DNA of 64,000 nucleotides from a bacterium (GTDB lineage Bacteria > Desulfobacterota > Binatia > HRBIN30 > CADEER01): positions 1 through 64,000 of the forward strand of contig JAHBUY010000001.1 of NCBI GenBank assembly GCA_019637795.1, read 5' to 3'. Shown here piece by piece: positions 8,375 to 17,816 of this stretch. The translations under genes were made by a program, and so were the position numbers. The notes beneath the pieces were generated by a model, which saw nothing but the letters and a program-made list of their open reading frames with translations, was not told the origin of the DNA and searched no databases. Positions within the stretch are counted from its first letter, which is position 1. The number at the start of each line of letters is the position of its first letter.

Positions 8375-9184
8375 TCATTGCGAGGGGGACGCGGGGCCTG
8401 CGAGCCGCCCGATGACGCTGAGCTGGCGGCCAGCCCGACCGCCGGAACGGCGGTGGGAAAAGAACTCGTCGCTGGCGCAACTGGTGCACGGCCCGACGTC
8501 GACGATCGCCTCGGACGGCACCCCCTCGGCGACCAGGATGAGGCGGTTCACCTGCCGGAGGTCGAGTTGCCCGTGCCCGCCGGCAGGTTGCCAGGCGTCC
8601 GGCATCGCCCCCCAACGGTCCACGAACTGGTCGCCGATCGCCGCCTCGACCCGGTAGCAGCAACCGCCGATCGACGGTCCGAGCGCGACCTGCCAGTCGG
8701 CCGCCGGGATTCCCAGCTCGCTGGCCGCCCGGCGCAGTCCGGCGGCGGCGATCCCCGCCAGCGAGCCGCGCCACCCGGCATGCAGGGCCATCACCGCCCC
8801 GTGCCGCGGCGCCATGGCCAGCAGGGGGACGCAATCGGCGGTCAGCACCGCCAACCCGATCCCGGGCGCGGTGGTGAGCAGGCCGTCGGCCTCGCCGACC
8901 GCGTCGTGATCGGTGGCGACGTGCACCACGCGGGCGCCGTGCACCTGCTGCATGCGGACGATGCGCAGCCCGGGAAGGGCGCGGCGCACCTGGGTCCAGT
9001 TGGCGCCGACCGTCCAGGGCCGGTCGCCGACCCGCTCCGAGAGGTTCAGCGAGGCGAGAACGCCGCCGCTGAAGCCGCCCCGTCGGCCAAAGAAACCGTG
9101 CCCCACCCCGCCCTGCCCGACCCAGGACGCCACCTGCAGCAGCGGCGGCGGGGCAGCGGCGAGCGACGGGGGAGCAGCGGACAT
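8375..9184 (-). CDS. pgeF: Peptidoglycan editing factor / multicopper-like laccase domain (PgeF/YfiH)
   Basis: A 269-residue member of the Cu-oxidase_4/YfiH family; characterised members act on nucleosides or clean wrong residues out of muropeptides. Metal ligands typical of the family are visible: M-Q-Q-V-H-G (His near 80), T-A-D-C-V-P-L (Cys), M-A-L-H-A-G-W-R-G-S (His), and G-P-S-I-G-G-C-C-Y and D-V-G-P-C-T-S further on. The N-terminus G-H-G-F-F-G-R-R-G-G-F-S matches the usual start region. It lies 13 bases after a 70-residue ORF on the same strand. Confidence 0.9.
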   Translation of the reverse strand: MSAAPPSLAAAPPPLLQVASWVGQGGVGHGFFGRRGGFSGGVLASLNLSERVGDRPWTVGANWTQVRRALPGLRIVRMQQVHGARVVHVATDHDAVGEADGLLTTAPGIGLAVLTADCVPLLAMAPRHGAVMALHAGWRGSLAGIAAAGLRRAASELGIPAADWQVALGPSIGGCCYRVEAAIGDQFVDRWGAMPDAWQPAGGHGQLDLRQVNRLILVAEGVPSEAIVDVGPCTSCASDEFFSHRRSGGRAGRQLSVIGRLAGPASPSQ

Positions 9185-9197
9185 GCGCCCGTCGCGG

Positions 9198-9410
9198 TCA
9201 GCGCAGCGGACGGCGCACCAGGGCGTCGTCCGCGAGCGGCTCGCCGCGCGGGCCGGTGCGCTGGTGCCCGTGCTTCTCGAGCGTCGCCAGCGTGTCCGGG
9301 TTCACCCACCGCACCCCGTAGACGCACGGCTTCGCCTGGCCGTCCTCGTCGATCGCCTGCGAGCTCGGAAATCCATCGCGCGAGAAGTTACTGACGATCC
9401 GCTTCCCCAT
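9198..9410 (-). CDS. Small conserved-looking protein of unknown function
   Basis: A 70-residue ORF beginning M-G-K-R-I-V-S-N-F-S-R-D-G-F-P-S-S-Q and containing V-Y-G-V-R-W-V-N-P-D-T-L-A-T-L-E-K-H-G-H. There is no signal peptide or membrane segment. Its reading frame ends 13 bases before pgeF on the same strand, which favours it being real and cotranscribed. No ribosome binding site of strength is seen. Function unknown. Confidence 0.5.
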   Translation of the reverse strand: MGKRIVSNFSRDGFPSSQAIDEDGQAKPCVYGVRWVNPDTLATLEKHGHQRTGPRGEPLADDALVRRPLR

Positions 9411-9505
9411 CGCGCCTAGTTACCGCAGATCCGCGGACGTGCCAACGCGGGGCGCCGGCGGGGCGCGCGCTGCCAGGTCGGATCACCACCGCCGTCAAGC
9501 CCGAA

Positions 9506-9534
9506 TTGAACTGGCCAGGGGGGGTTGGTACATC
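9506..9534 (+). promoter_or_regulatory. Candidate sigma-70 promoter of ileS
   Basis: TTGAAC (9506-9511) and TACATC (9529-9534) are 17 bases apart, 18 bases upstream of the ileS start. Both boxes match only part of the consensus, and the leader would be very short. Confidence 0.3.
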
Positions 9535-9551
9535 CAGTCTCCCCCGCCGCG

Positions 9552-12395
9552 ATGGACTACAAGCACACGCTGAACCTGCCGCAGACGGACTTCCCGATGC
9601 GCGGCAACCTGCCGACTCGCGAGCCGGAGGTCCTGGCGCGCTGGCAGGCCGAGGCCCTCTACCAGCGGCTGCTCGACGCCAACGCCGGCGGCGAGCGGTA
9701 CCTGCTGCACGACGGACCGCCGTACGCCAACGGCAACGTCCACCTCGGCACGGCGCTCAACAAGATCATCAAGGACATCATCGTCAAACGGCAACTGATG
9801 GCGGGCCGCTACGCGCCCTACGTCCCCGGGTGGGACTGCCACGGCATGCCGATCGAGCACCAGGTGCTGCGCGAGCTCGGCGGCAGGGCGCGCAGCCTGT
9901 CGCGGCTGGAGATCCGCCGCCGCTGCCGCGCATTCGCCGAGAAGTACTTCGCCATCCAGCGCGAGCAGTTCCAGCGCCTCGGCGTGCTCGGCGACTGGCA
10001 GCATCCGTACCTGACGATGACGCCCGACTACGAGGCGGCGATCGTCGGCATGTTCCGCCGCCTCGCCGAGCGCGGGTTCATCTATCGCGGCCTGCGCCCG
10101 GTGCACTGGTGCGCCACCTGTTCCACGGCGCTGGCCGAAGCCGAGGTCGAGTACGGCGACCACACCTCGCCATCGATCTACGTCCGCTTTCCATTCGCCG
10201 GCACGCCCGACGAAGCGGCGGCGCTGGCGCGGAACCCGGGCGATGGCGAGGCCCTGCGTGACGCGGCGCAGGCGGGACGGCTGGCGGCGGTGATCTGGAC
10301 GACGACCCCGTGGACGCTGCCCGCCAACCTCGGCATCTGCTTCAACCCGACGCTCGACTACGTCGCCGTCGACCTCGGCGAGGAGACCGTGATCGTCGCC
10401 GCGCGCCTGGCCGACGCCTTCCTCGCCGCCACCGGCCTCGCCGCCAACGAGGGGCGCCGCTTCGCCGTCGCTCTCGACAGCCTCGACGGGCGCGACGCCT
10501 TCCGTCATCCGCTGTTCGCACGCCCGTCGCGGGCGATGTTCGAGACCCACGTCACCGCCGACGTCGGCACCGGCTGCGTCCACACCGCGCCCGGACACGG
10601 GTACGAGGACTTCCAGGTCGGCCAGAAGTACGGTCTGCCGACGCTGACGCCGGTCGACGCCGAGGGGCGGTTCACCATCGACGCCGGCCCCTACGTCGGC
10701 GGCAGGGTGTTCGAGTCGAACCAGCGCGTCGTCGACGACCTGCGCGCCGCCGGCCGCCTGGTGCACGCCGAGCAGGTCGCCCACTCGTATCCGCACTGCT
10801 GGCGCTGCAAGAACCCGCTGATCTTCCGCGCCACCGAGCAGTGGTTCCTGCGCATCGACCACGCCGGCCTGCGCGAGAACGCGGTGGCCGAGATCGATCG
10901 CGTCGGCTGGGTGCCGAAGTGGGGCCACGACCGCATCAGCAACATGATGCAGACCCGGCCCGACTGGTGCCTGTCGCGCCAGCGCGCCTGGGGCGTCCCG
11001 ATCCCGGCCTTCGCCTGCGACGGCTGCCACGCGGCCCACGCCGACCCGGCGGTGATCGCGCACGTCGAGGCGATCTTCCGCCAACGCGGCTCCGATGCCT
11101 GGTACGAGCTGTCCGAGTCCGAGCTGCTGCCGCCCGGCTACGCCTGCCAGTGCGGCAGCACCGCGTTCACCCGCGACGACAACATTCTCGACGTCTGGTT
11201 CGACGCCGGCTGCTCGCACGACGCCGTGCTCAACGCGCGCGCCCTCGGCTGGCCGGCCGACCTCTACGTCGAGGCGGTCGATCAGCACCGCGGCTGGTTC
11301 CAGGTGTCGCTGATCACGTCGGTCGCCACCACCGGCACGGCGCCGTACCGCGCGGTGCTGACGCACGGGCTGATCCTCGACCAGAATGCCAAGAAGATGT
11401 CGAAGTCGCTCGGCAACGTGGTCGCCCCCGACGAGGTGATCGCGAAGCACGGCGCCGACATCCTGCGCCTGCTCTTCGCCTCCGTCGATTTCACCGCCGA
11501 CACCTGCTTCTCGCAGAGCCTGATCACGCCCCTGCTCGAGTCGTACCGCAAGATCCGCAACACCTGCCGCTTCCTGCTCGGCAACCTCGCCGGCTTCGAC
11601 CCGGCGCGCGACGCGCTCGCCGTCGACGCGATGCCCGAGCTCGATCGCTGGATCCTGCACCGCGGCCAACAGCTCCTCGCCCGCTCCCTCGCCGCCTACG
11701 ACGAATTCGCGTTCCACCACGTGGTCCAGGGCGTGGTGAACTTCTGCGCCGTCGACCTCAGCGCCCTCTACCTCGACGTGGTCAAGGACCGTCTGTACAC
11801 CTCGGCCCCCGACGCGCCCGGACGCCGCGCCGCGCAGACGACGCTGCACCGCCTGCTCGATCTGCTGGTGCGCCTGATGGCGCCGATCCTCTCGTACACC
11901 GCCGACGAGATCTGGGCCTACGTGCCCGGACGCCGCGCCGCCACCGTGTTCGAGGCCGGGCTGCCGGCGGTGGACGCCCTGCTGGTCGACGAGGCGCTCG
12001 CCGCGCGCTGGGAGCGCCTGCTGGCGGCGCGCGCCGTCGTCACCAAGGCGCTCGAGGAAGCGCGCAAGAGCGGCGCCATCGGCCACTCGCTGGACGCTCG
12101 CGTGCAGCTCGTGCCGAGCCGCGAGCTGCGGCCGCTGCTCGCCGGCGTGCTCGAGACGCTGCCGGCGCTGTTCATCGTTTCGCAGGTCGAGCTGGCCGAC
12201 GCGCTCGGCGACGGCGCCCACGTCGCGACCTCCGAGCACCTCGGCGTCTCGGTGTCGGCGGCGCGCGGCGCCAAGTGCGGGCGCTGCTGGAACTTCAGCG
12301 AGCAGGTGGGCACCGACGCCGCGCACCCGGCGCTCTGCGAGCGCTGCCTGCCGGTGGTGCGCGCGTTGCCCAGCGAGGCCCGGGAGACGGCATGA
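9552..12395 (+). CDS. ileS: Isoleucyl-tRNA synthetase
   Basis: A 947-residue class I synthetase charging tRNA-Ile. The HIGH-type motif is in G-N-V-H-L-G-T-A-L-N-K (about residues 63-73), the KMSKS loop in K-K-M-S-K-S-L-G-N (about 616-624), and the CP1 editing domain lies between (W-T-T-T-P-W-T-L-P-A-N). The C-terminus carries the zinc finger C-G-R-C-W-N-F followed by C-E-R-C, as in bacterial IleS1 enzymes. ATG 9552 is chosen over 9525 because the family starts with M-D-Y-K-x-T-L-N-L-P. The stop overlaps the lspA start (ATGA), which implies translational coupling. Confidence 0.97.
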   Translation: MDYKHTLNLPQTDFPMRGNLPTREPEVLARWQAEALYQRLLDANAGGERYLLHDGPPYANGNVHLGTALNKIIKDIIVKRQLMAGRYAPYVPGWDCHGMPIEHQVLRELGGRARSLSRLEIRRRCRAFAEKYFAIQREQFQRLGVLGDWQHPYLTMTPDYEAAIVGMFRRLAERGFIYRGLRPVHWCATCSTALAEAEVEYGDHTSPSIYVRFPFAGTPDEAAALARNPGDGEALRDAAQAGRLAAVIWTTTPWTLPANLGICFNPTLDYVAVDLGEETVIVAARLADAFLAATGLAANEGRRFAVALDSLDGRDAFRHPLFARPSRAMFETHVTADVGTGCVHTAPGHGYEDFQVGQKYGLPTLTPVDAEGRFTIDAGPYVGGRVFESNQRVVDDLRAAGRLVHAEQVAHSYPHCWRCKNPLIFRATEQWFLRIDHAGLRENAVAEIDRVGWVPKWGHDRISNMMQTRPDWCLSRQRAWGVPIPAFACDGCHAAHADPAVIAHVEAIFRQRGSDAWYELSESELLPPGYACQCGSTAFTRDDNILDVWFDAGCSHDAVLNARALGWPADLYVEAVDQHRGWFQVSLITSVATTGTAPYRAVLTHGLILDQNAKKMSKSLGNVVAPDEVIAKHGADILRLLFASVDFTADTCFSQSLITPLLESYRKIRNTCRFLLGNLAGFDPARDALAVDAMPELDRWILHRGQQLLARSLAAYDEFAFHHVVQGVVNFCAVDLSALYLDVVKDRLYTSAPDAPGRRAAQTTLHRLLDLLVRLMAPILSYTADEIWAYVPGRRAATVFEAGLPAVDALLVDEALAARWERLLAARAVVTKALEEARKSGAIGHSLDARVQLVPSRELRPLLAGVLETLPALFIVSQVELADALGDGAHVATSEHLGVSVSAARGAKCGRCWNFSEQVGTDAAHPALCERCLPVVRALPSEARETA

Positions 12396-12892
12396 GCAAG
12401 GGCCTCTTCGTCGGTCTGGTCAGCGCCAGCATCGTCGTCGTCGATCAGCTCACCAAGTGGATGGTGCGCAACGAGCTGCCCCTGCACGACGGCGTGCCGG
12501 TGTTCCCCGGCTTCTTCTCCATCGTCCACGCCGCCAACCGCGGCGGCGCGTTCTCCCTCTTCGCCGACACCCACGAGGCGATCCGTCTGCCGTTCTTCTT
12601 CGCCGCCGCGGCGGTGGCGGTCGGCTTCCTGATCTACTTCGTGCGCCAGATCCCCGCCGACCAGCGCCTGCTGCTGTTCGCCCTCGCCTCGGTGCTCGGC
12701 GGCGCCCTCGGCAATCTCATCGACCGCGCCCTCTTCGGCCAGGTCACCGACTTCCTCCTCGTCTACTACCGCGGCTGGACCTGGCCGGCGTTCAACGTCG
12801 CCGATTCGTTCATCTCGATCGGCGTGACGATTCTCGTCGCCCATTCGATCTTCGGCCGCGAGGCCGACCAACCCCGCGCCGCGGCGGGGTGA
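12392..12892 (+). CDS. lspA: Lipoprotein signal peptidase II
   Basis: A 166-residue, four-helix inner-membrane aspartyl protease that removes signal peptides from prolipoproteins. Conserved blocks are D-Q-L-T-K-W near 18-23, N-R-G-G-A-F-S-L-F, and the catalytic aspartates in G-Q-V-T-D-F-L and F-N-V-A-D-S-F-I. Its ATG overlaps the ileS stop codon. The ileS-lspA order is common in Proteobacteria. It would process the many lipoproteins encoded in this window. Confidence 0.96.
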   Translation: MSKGLFVGLVSASIVVVDQLTKWMVRNELPLHDGVPVFPGFFSIVHAANRGGAFSLFADTHEAIRLPFFFAAAAVAVGFLIYFVRQIPADQRLLLFALASVLGGALGNLIDRALFGQVTDFLLVYYRGWTWPAFNVADSFISIGVTILVAHSIFGREADQPRAAAG

Positions 12893-12918
12893 TTCGCGAG
12901 CAGGATCACGCCACGGCC

Positions 12919-12968
12919 CACGCGGATGACACGGTTCGGGATGGACCTGCATCCGTGACCTCCGCGTG
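12919..12968. repeat. Imperfect inverted repeat after lspA
   Basis: Arms 12919-12934 (CACGCGGATGACACGG) and 12953-12968 pair at 14 of 16 positions around an 18-base loop. The words resemble the repeat at 7915-7979. It could attenuate transcription leaving ileS-lspA before the HEAT-repeat gene. Confidence 0.55.
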
Positions 12969-12988
12969 AACCGGGCGCGGCTCTTCCG

Positions 12989-13984
12989 ATGAAGCGCGGC
13001 GCGGTGCTGGAGGCGGCGCTCGAGAAGCTGGCGGCGGTGCGCGCCGATCCCGCATCCCCGACGTCGCTCGCCACCCTGCGCACCGTCCTCGCCGGCCGCT
13101 CGAACCACGCCGCGGCGCAGGCGGCGGCGCTCATCGCCGCGCACGAGATCGACGGCCTGGTGCCGGAGCTGGTCGCGGCGTTCGACCGCTTCTTCGAGGA
13201 TCCGCTCCGCCGCGACCCGGGCTGCGCGGCGAAGACGGCGATCGCCGACGCGCTGTACCGGATCAATGCCCCCGAGGTCGGCGTCTACGAACGCGGCATC
13301 CGTCACGTCCAGCTCGAGCCGGTGTACGGCGGCAAACAGGACACCGCGGTGCCGTTGCGCGGCACCTGCGCCCTGGCGTTGGTGCGCGTGCGCCATCCCG
13401 ACTATCTGCTGGCCGTCGCCGAGCTGCTCGCCGACCGTGAAGCGCCGGCCCGGCGCCTGGCGGCGCAGGCGCTCGCCTATAGCGAGAACCCGGCGGCGCA
13501 GCCGCTGCTGCGCCTGAAGGCGCTGCTCGGCGACGACGAGCCACAGGTCCTCGGTGAATGCCTGCTGGCGCTGCTGGCCGTCGCGCCCGCGGCGTCGCTC
13601 GACTTCGTCGCCGGCTTTCTCGACCGCGACCCGCCCGAGGTCGCCGAGGCGGCGGCACTGGCCCTCGGCGGCTCGCGCCTGCCGGCGGCCCTGGCGCCGC
13701 TCACCGCCTGGTGGGAACGGGTGTTCGACCCGGCGATACGGCGCACGGCGCTGCTCGCCATCGCGATGCTGAAGAGCGACGCCGCCATCGCCTACCTGCT
13801 CGACCACGCCGCCCACTCGGCCGCGTCGCACGCCATCGCCGCCGTCGACGCGCTGGCCCTCTACCGCCACGACCCACGCCTCCGCGGCCAGGTCGAGGCG
13901 GCCGTCGCGCAACGACCCGAGCGCCCGTTGCACGCCGCCTTCCGGGCCGCCTTCGATGGCAAGGCGGCGCGCGGGGGCGACTGA
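12989..13984 (+). CDS. HEAT-repeat protein
   Basis: A 331-residue cytoplasmic protein built from repeated two-helix units of about 32 residues, for example A-A-Q-A-A-A-L-I-A-A-H-E-I-D-G-L, A-R-R-L-A-A-Q-A-L-A-Y-S-E-N-P-A, P-E-V-A-E-A-A-A-L-A-L-G-G-S and A-I-R-R-T-A-L-L-A-I-A-M-L. Such Ala/Leu-rich solenoids usually mediate protein contacts. No catalytic motif or signal peptide is seen. It precedes the sensor kinase on the same strand by 54 bases, so it might belong to that signalling unit. The partner is unknown. Confidence 0.75.
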   Translation: MKRGAVLEAALEKLAAVRADPASPTSLATLRTVLAGRSNHAAAQAAALIAAHEIDGLVPELVAAFDRFFEDPLRRDPGCAAKTAIADALYRINAPEVGVYERGIRHVQLEPVYGGKQDTAVPLRGTCALALVRVRHPDYLLAVAELLADREAPARRLAAQALAYSENPAAQPLLRLKALLGDDEPQVLGECLLALLAVAPAASLDFVAGFLDRDPPEVAEAAALALGGSRLPAALAPLTAWWERVFDPAIRRTALLAIAMLKSDAAIAYLLDHAAHSAASHAIAAVDALALYRHDPRLRGQVEAAVAQRPERPLHAAFRAAFDGKAARGGD

Positions 13985-14038
13985 GGGCCGCGGCGGCTCG
14001 CGCGGTCGAACGGCGCGTCGGCAAGGGGAACGGCACAC

Positions 14039-15130
14039 ATGACCAAGACGGTTCGGATGGAAGAGCAGATCGCGCGCTGTCGCATCGTGCTGTCGCTGGC
14101 GGCGATCGTGACGGTCTACATCGACTCGCAGACGCCCCTGCTGGCGCGCTGGATCCCGTTCGTCAGCGGCCGCTTCACCATGGACACGCGGCTCCTCGCG
14201 GTGATGCTGGCGTATCTCGGCTACAGCGTCGCCCTGTACGCGCGCACGGTGCGCGGGCTGTCGCCGCGCACCATCGCCGTGACGCCGTGGACCGACCTCG
14301 CCTTCGCTCTGACGATCGCGGCGATGACCGAGGGCGTGGCCAGTCCGGCGTACCCGTTCCTCGCCTTCGCGGTCGTCAGCGCCGGCCTGCTCAGCGGTCC
14401 GCGACGGGCGACTTTGCTCACCACCGTCACGCTGTTGCTGTATCTCTGCGTGCTGCTGGCCTCGACCCACGAGGACGCCGAGAGCTACATCCTGCGGCCG
14501 ATCTATCTCGGCATCACCGGCTACCTGCTGGTGTATCTCGGCCAGCAGCGCCTCGACGCCGAGGAACGCATCCGCTCCCTGCAGGTCGCCGATCAGCGAC
14601 ATCGCATCGCCCGCGACCTGCACGACGGCTACGCGCAGGCGCTCGCCGGCGTCAACCTGCGCCTGGAAGCGGCGCGCGCCCAGTTGGCGAACGGCGCCGC
14701 CGATGTGGTGCTGGCGGACCTGACCCGGCTGCAGGCCAGCGTCCAGCACGAATACGACGACCTGCGCGACTACGTCCGCTCGCTCGCCGGCGTCGGATCG
14801 ACCGCCAGCGAGCCGGCGCCGCGCCAGAACACCCGCATCCACTTCCGCGCCGATTTCACCGGCTCGCCGGACCGCCTGACGAGCGTGCTCAGCATCGTGC
14901 GCGAGGGGCTGAGCAACATCGTGCGCCATGCCAGGGCGCAGGCCGCTTCGATCGACATCCGCAGCGCCGACGACTCGGTGCAGGTCGTGATCCGCGACGA
15001 CGGCGTCGGCTTCCGCGGCCAGAAGGCGCCCTGGTCGATCGACTCGCGCGTCCGCGAGGCCGGCGGGCAGATGCGCATCGGCCGCGAGGCCACCGGCACC
15101 GATCTGCGGATCACCCTGCCGCGGCCGTAG
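14039..15130 (+). CDS. NarL-type membrane sensor histidine kinase
   Basis: A 363-residue kinase. Residues 1-165 hold five or six hydrophobic segments (an integral membrane sensor without a large periplasmic loop). The dimerisation domain is HisKA_3: R-I-A-R-D-L-H-D-G-Y-A-Q with phospho-acceptor His195. The ATPase domain shows the N-box L-S-N-I-V-R-H-A-R-A and the G-box D-D-G-V-G-F. The last residues I-T-L-P-R-P close it. It faces the LuxR-type response regulator tail to tail, 40 bases apart, an unusual arrangement for a pair normally in one operon. A ribosome binding site AAGGGGAA precedes the ATG. Confidence 0.87.
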   Translation: MTKTVRMEEQIARCRIVLSLAAIVTVYIDSQTPLLARWIPFVSGRFTMDTRLLAVMLAYLGYSVALYARTVRGLSPRTIAVTPWTDLAFALTIAAMTEGVASPAYPFLAFAVVSAGLLSGPRRATLLTTVTLLLYLCVLLASTHEDAESYILRPIYLGITGYLLVYLGQQRLDAEERIRSLQVADQRHRIARDLHDGYAQALAGVNLRLEAARAQLANGAADVVLADLTRLQASVQHEYDDLRDYVRSLAGVGSTASEPAPRQNTRIHFRADFTGSPDRLTSVLSIVREGLSNIVRHARAQAASIDIRSADDSVQVVIRDDGVGFRGQKAPWSIDSRVREAGGQMRIGREATGTDLRITLPRP

Positions 15131-15170
15131 CAGCGGCGCGACCGCCGGGGCGCGTCCACCCGGCAGCGCG

Positions 15171-15815
15171 TCAGGATCTGGGCGCCGGCGGATCGCGGCG
15201 TTCGGTCGGGCTGATCAGCCCGGTGCGGACCGCGTAGAGGGTGAGCTCGACCCGATCGCGCACCCCGAGCTTCTGGAAGACGTTGTTGAGGTGCGTCTTG
15301 ACCGTGCCCTCGGTGACGCCGAGGCGGCCGCCGACCTCGGCGTTGCGCAGGCCGCGCGCGACGTGGCGGACGATCTCGCGCTCGCGGCGGGTGAGCGGCG
15401 CGAAGGAGGGATCGCGCAGGCGCGCGGCGATCTCCGTCTGCAGGGCCGGCGGCACCCACACGTGCCCCTCGGCCACCGCCTCGATGGCCGTCATCAGCGT
15501 CTCGATCGCGAAGCGCTTGAACACCACGCCGCGGGCGCCGGCGCGCAGGGCGGCCACGGCGTCCTCCGACCGCTCGCTGGCGGTCACCACCAGCACGGCG
15601 GTGCGCTCCGCGAGCCGCTCGATGTCCGAGAAGGTCGCGCGGTCCATCTGCAGATCGAGCAGCAGGATGTCGTGCGGCGTCGCGGCGAGCGTGGTCAGCA
15701 GCTCGTCGGCGCGCGCCAGCTCCGCCACCACCGAGACGTTCGGCTTGAGCCTCAGGATGGCGACCAGGCCCTCGCGGAAGAGGGCATGGTCGTCCGCGAT
15801 CACGATCCGCACCAT
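15171..15815 (-). CDS. NarL/FixJ-family response regulator
   Basis: A 214-residue two-domain regulator. Receiver domain: D-D8-D9 acidic pocket, phospho-acceptor Asp54 in L-L-L-D-L-Q-M, Thr in V-V-T-A-S and Lys in V-V-F-K-R. The C-terminal LuxR-type HTH reads L-T-R-R-E-R-E-I-V-R-H-V-A-R-G and V-T-E-G-T-V-K-T-H-L-N-N-V-F-Q-K-L. ATG 15815 gives the canonical receiver start (V-R-I-V-I-A-D-D-H); nine further upstream codons are possible. It is most likely the partner of the convergent HisKA_3 kinase. Target genes are unknown; glnA starts divergently from nothing nearby, so no local target is implied. Confidence 0.88.
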   Translation of the reverse strand: MVRIVIADDHALFREGLVAILRLKPNVSVVAELARADELLTTLAATPHDILLLDLQMDRATFSDIERLAERTAVLVVTASERSEDAVAALRAGARGVVFKRFAIETLMTAIEAVAEGHVWVPPALQTEIAARLRDPSFAPLTRREREIVRHVARGLRNAEVGGRLGVTEGTVKTHLNNVFQKLGVRDRVELTLYAVRTGLISPTERRDPPAPRS

Positions 15816-15895
15816 GAGTTGGAAACCTCGGCCTCGAAACAACGACGGCCGGCACGCTCACGCGCGCCGGCCGTCGCTCCGATCGGCGGTGCCGA

Positions 15896-17308
15896 TCACG
15901 CGTCGTAGTACAGGAAGAACTCGTACGGATGCGGCCGCAGGCGCAGCGCGCTGACCTCGTTCTCCATCTTGTACTCGATCCAGGTCTCGATGACGTCCTC
16001 GGTGAAGACGTCCCCCTTGAGCAGGAAGGCGTGGTCCTTCTTCAGGTTGGCGAGCGCCTGCTCGAGCGAGGCCGGCATGCCGGCAACGTCCTTCAGCTCC
16101 TCCGGCGTCAGCGAGTAGATGTCCTTGTCGAGCGGATCGCCGGCCGCCAGGCGGTTCTCGATGCCGTCGAGCCCGGCCATCAGCATGGCGGCGAAGGCCA
16201 GGTAGCCGTTGGCGGTCGGGTCGGGGAAGCGCACCTCGATGCGCTTCGCCTTCGGGCTCGGCGAGTACATCGGAATGCGGACGGCGGCGGAGCGGTTGCG
16301 GCTCGAGTACGCCAGGTTCACCGGCGCCTCGAAGCCCGGCACCAGGCGGCGGTAGCTGTTGGCGGTCGGGTTGGTGAACGCCGCCAGCGCCGGCGCGTGC
16401 TTGAGGATGCCGGCGATGTAGTGCATCGCCAGCTCGCTCATCCCGGCGTAGCCGCTGCCGGCGAAGAGCGGCTTCTCGCCCTTCCAGATCGACTGGTGGA
16501 CGTGCATGCCGCTGCCGTTGTCGCCGAAGATCGGCTTCGGCATGAAGGTCGCCGTCTTGCCCCACTTGCGGGCGACGTTCTTCACCACGTACTTGAACCA
16601 CTGCAGGTTGTCGGCCATCTTCAGCAGCGGCGCGAAGCGCATGTCGATCTCCGCCTGGCCGGCGGTGGCGACCTCGTGGTGCTGCTTCTCGACCACGATG
16701 CCGACCTTCTCCATGTACATCACCATTTCCTGGCGAATGTCCTGCTGGGAGTCGGTGGGCGGCACCGGGAAGTAGCCTTCCTTGTGGCGCGGCTTGTAGC
16801 CGAGGTTCGGCCCTTCCTCGCGGCCGGTGTTCCAGATGCCCTCGTCGGAGTTCAGGAAGTAGTAGCCGCTGTGCGAGTTCTGGTCGAAGCGGATGTCCTC
16901 GAGGATGAAGAACTCCGGCTCCGGGCCGAAGTAGGCGATGTCGCCAGCGCCGGTCGCCTTCAGGTGCTGTTCCGCCTTCTTGGCGATGTGGCGCGGATCG
17001 CGGGAGTACTCCTCCTTGGTGATCGGATCGACGACGTTGCCGATGAGGCTCAGCGTCGGCGCCGCGGTGAAGGGATCCATCACCGCCGTCGCGGGATCCG
17101 CCACGATGAGCATGTCCGACGCGTTGATCGGCTGCCAGCCGCGGATGGAGGATCCGTCGAAGCCGCTGCCCTCTTCGAACAGGCCCTCGTTGAACTCGCT
17201 CATCGGCAGCGTGAAGTGCTGCCACGTGCCAAGGAAATCCATGAACTTCAGGTCGACGCACGTCGCCTTGTTGTCCTTGGCGAACTTGATCGCGTCCTTT
17301 GCGGACAT
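15896..17308 (-). CDS. glnA: Glutamine synthetase type I
   Basis: A 470-residue GSI that makes glutamine from glutamate, ammonia and ATP as a cytoplasmic dodecamer. The signature F-D-G-S-S-I-R-G-W is at 50-58, the ATP-binding region [12 protein letters not shown] at 258-269, and the catalytic E-V-R-F-P-D region at 358-363. The adenylylation tyrosine is present as Tyr398 in D-K-D-I-Y-S-L, so this is a GSI-beta enzyme expected to be covalently regulated. The P-II gene lies 98 bases upstream on the same strand and amt further upstream. Confidence 0.96.
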   Translation of the reverse strand: MSAKDAIKFAKDNKATCVDLKFMDFLGTWQHFTLPMSEFNEGLFEEGSGFDGSSIRGWQPINASDMLIVADPATAVMDPFTAAPTLSLIGNVVDPITKEEYSRDPRHIAKKAEQHLKATGAGDIAYFGPEPEFFILEDIRFDQNSHSGYYFLNSDEGIWNTGREEGPNLGYKPRHKEGYFPVPPTDSQQDIRQEMVMYMEKVGIVVEKQHHEVATAGQAEIDMRFAPLLKMADNLQWFKYVVKNVARKWGKTATFMPKPIFGDNGSGMHVHQSIWKGEKPLFAGSGYAGMSELAMHYIAGILKHAPALAAFTNPTANSYRRLVPGFEAPVNLAYSSRNRSAAVRIPMYSPSPKAKRIEVRFPDPTANGYLAFAAMLMAGLDGIENRLAAGDPLDKDIYSLTPEELKDVAGMPASLEQALANLKKDHAFLLKGDVFTEDVIETWIEYKMENEVSALRLRPHPYEFFLYYDA

Positions 17309-17406
17309 CCGGCTAAACCTCCTTCTCCATTGCGATGGGTGCTCCCGGCGTGCGGAAGCGCGGTTGATGGTGGTGAGGGATCGGGTGGTACCTCGAACGA
17401 ACGATG

Positions 17407-17775
<369 letters not shown>

Positions 17776-17816
17776 CTACGCCAAGCTTCCCAGAGCTGTA
17801 AAGCGAGCCGGCCCGG

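Noticed and set aside
9495..12326. Long minus-strand open frame opposite ileS
   Set aside because: Low-complexity translation antisense to a clear synthetase.
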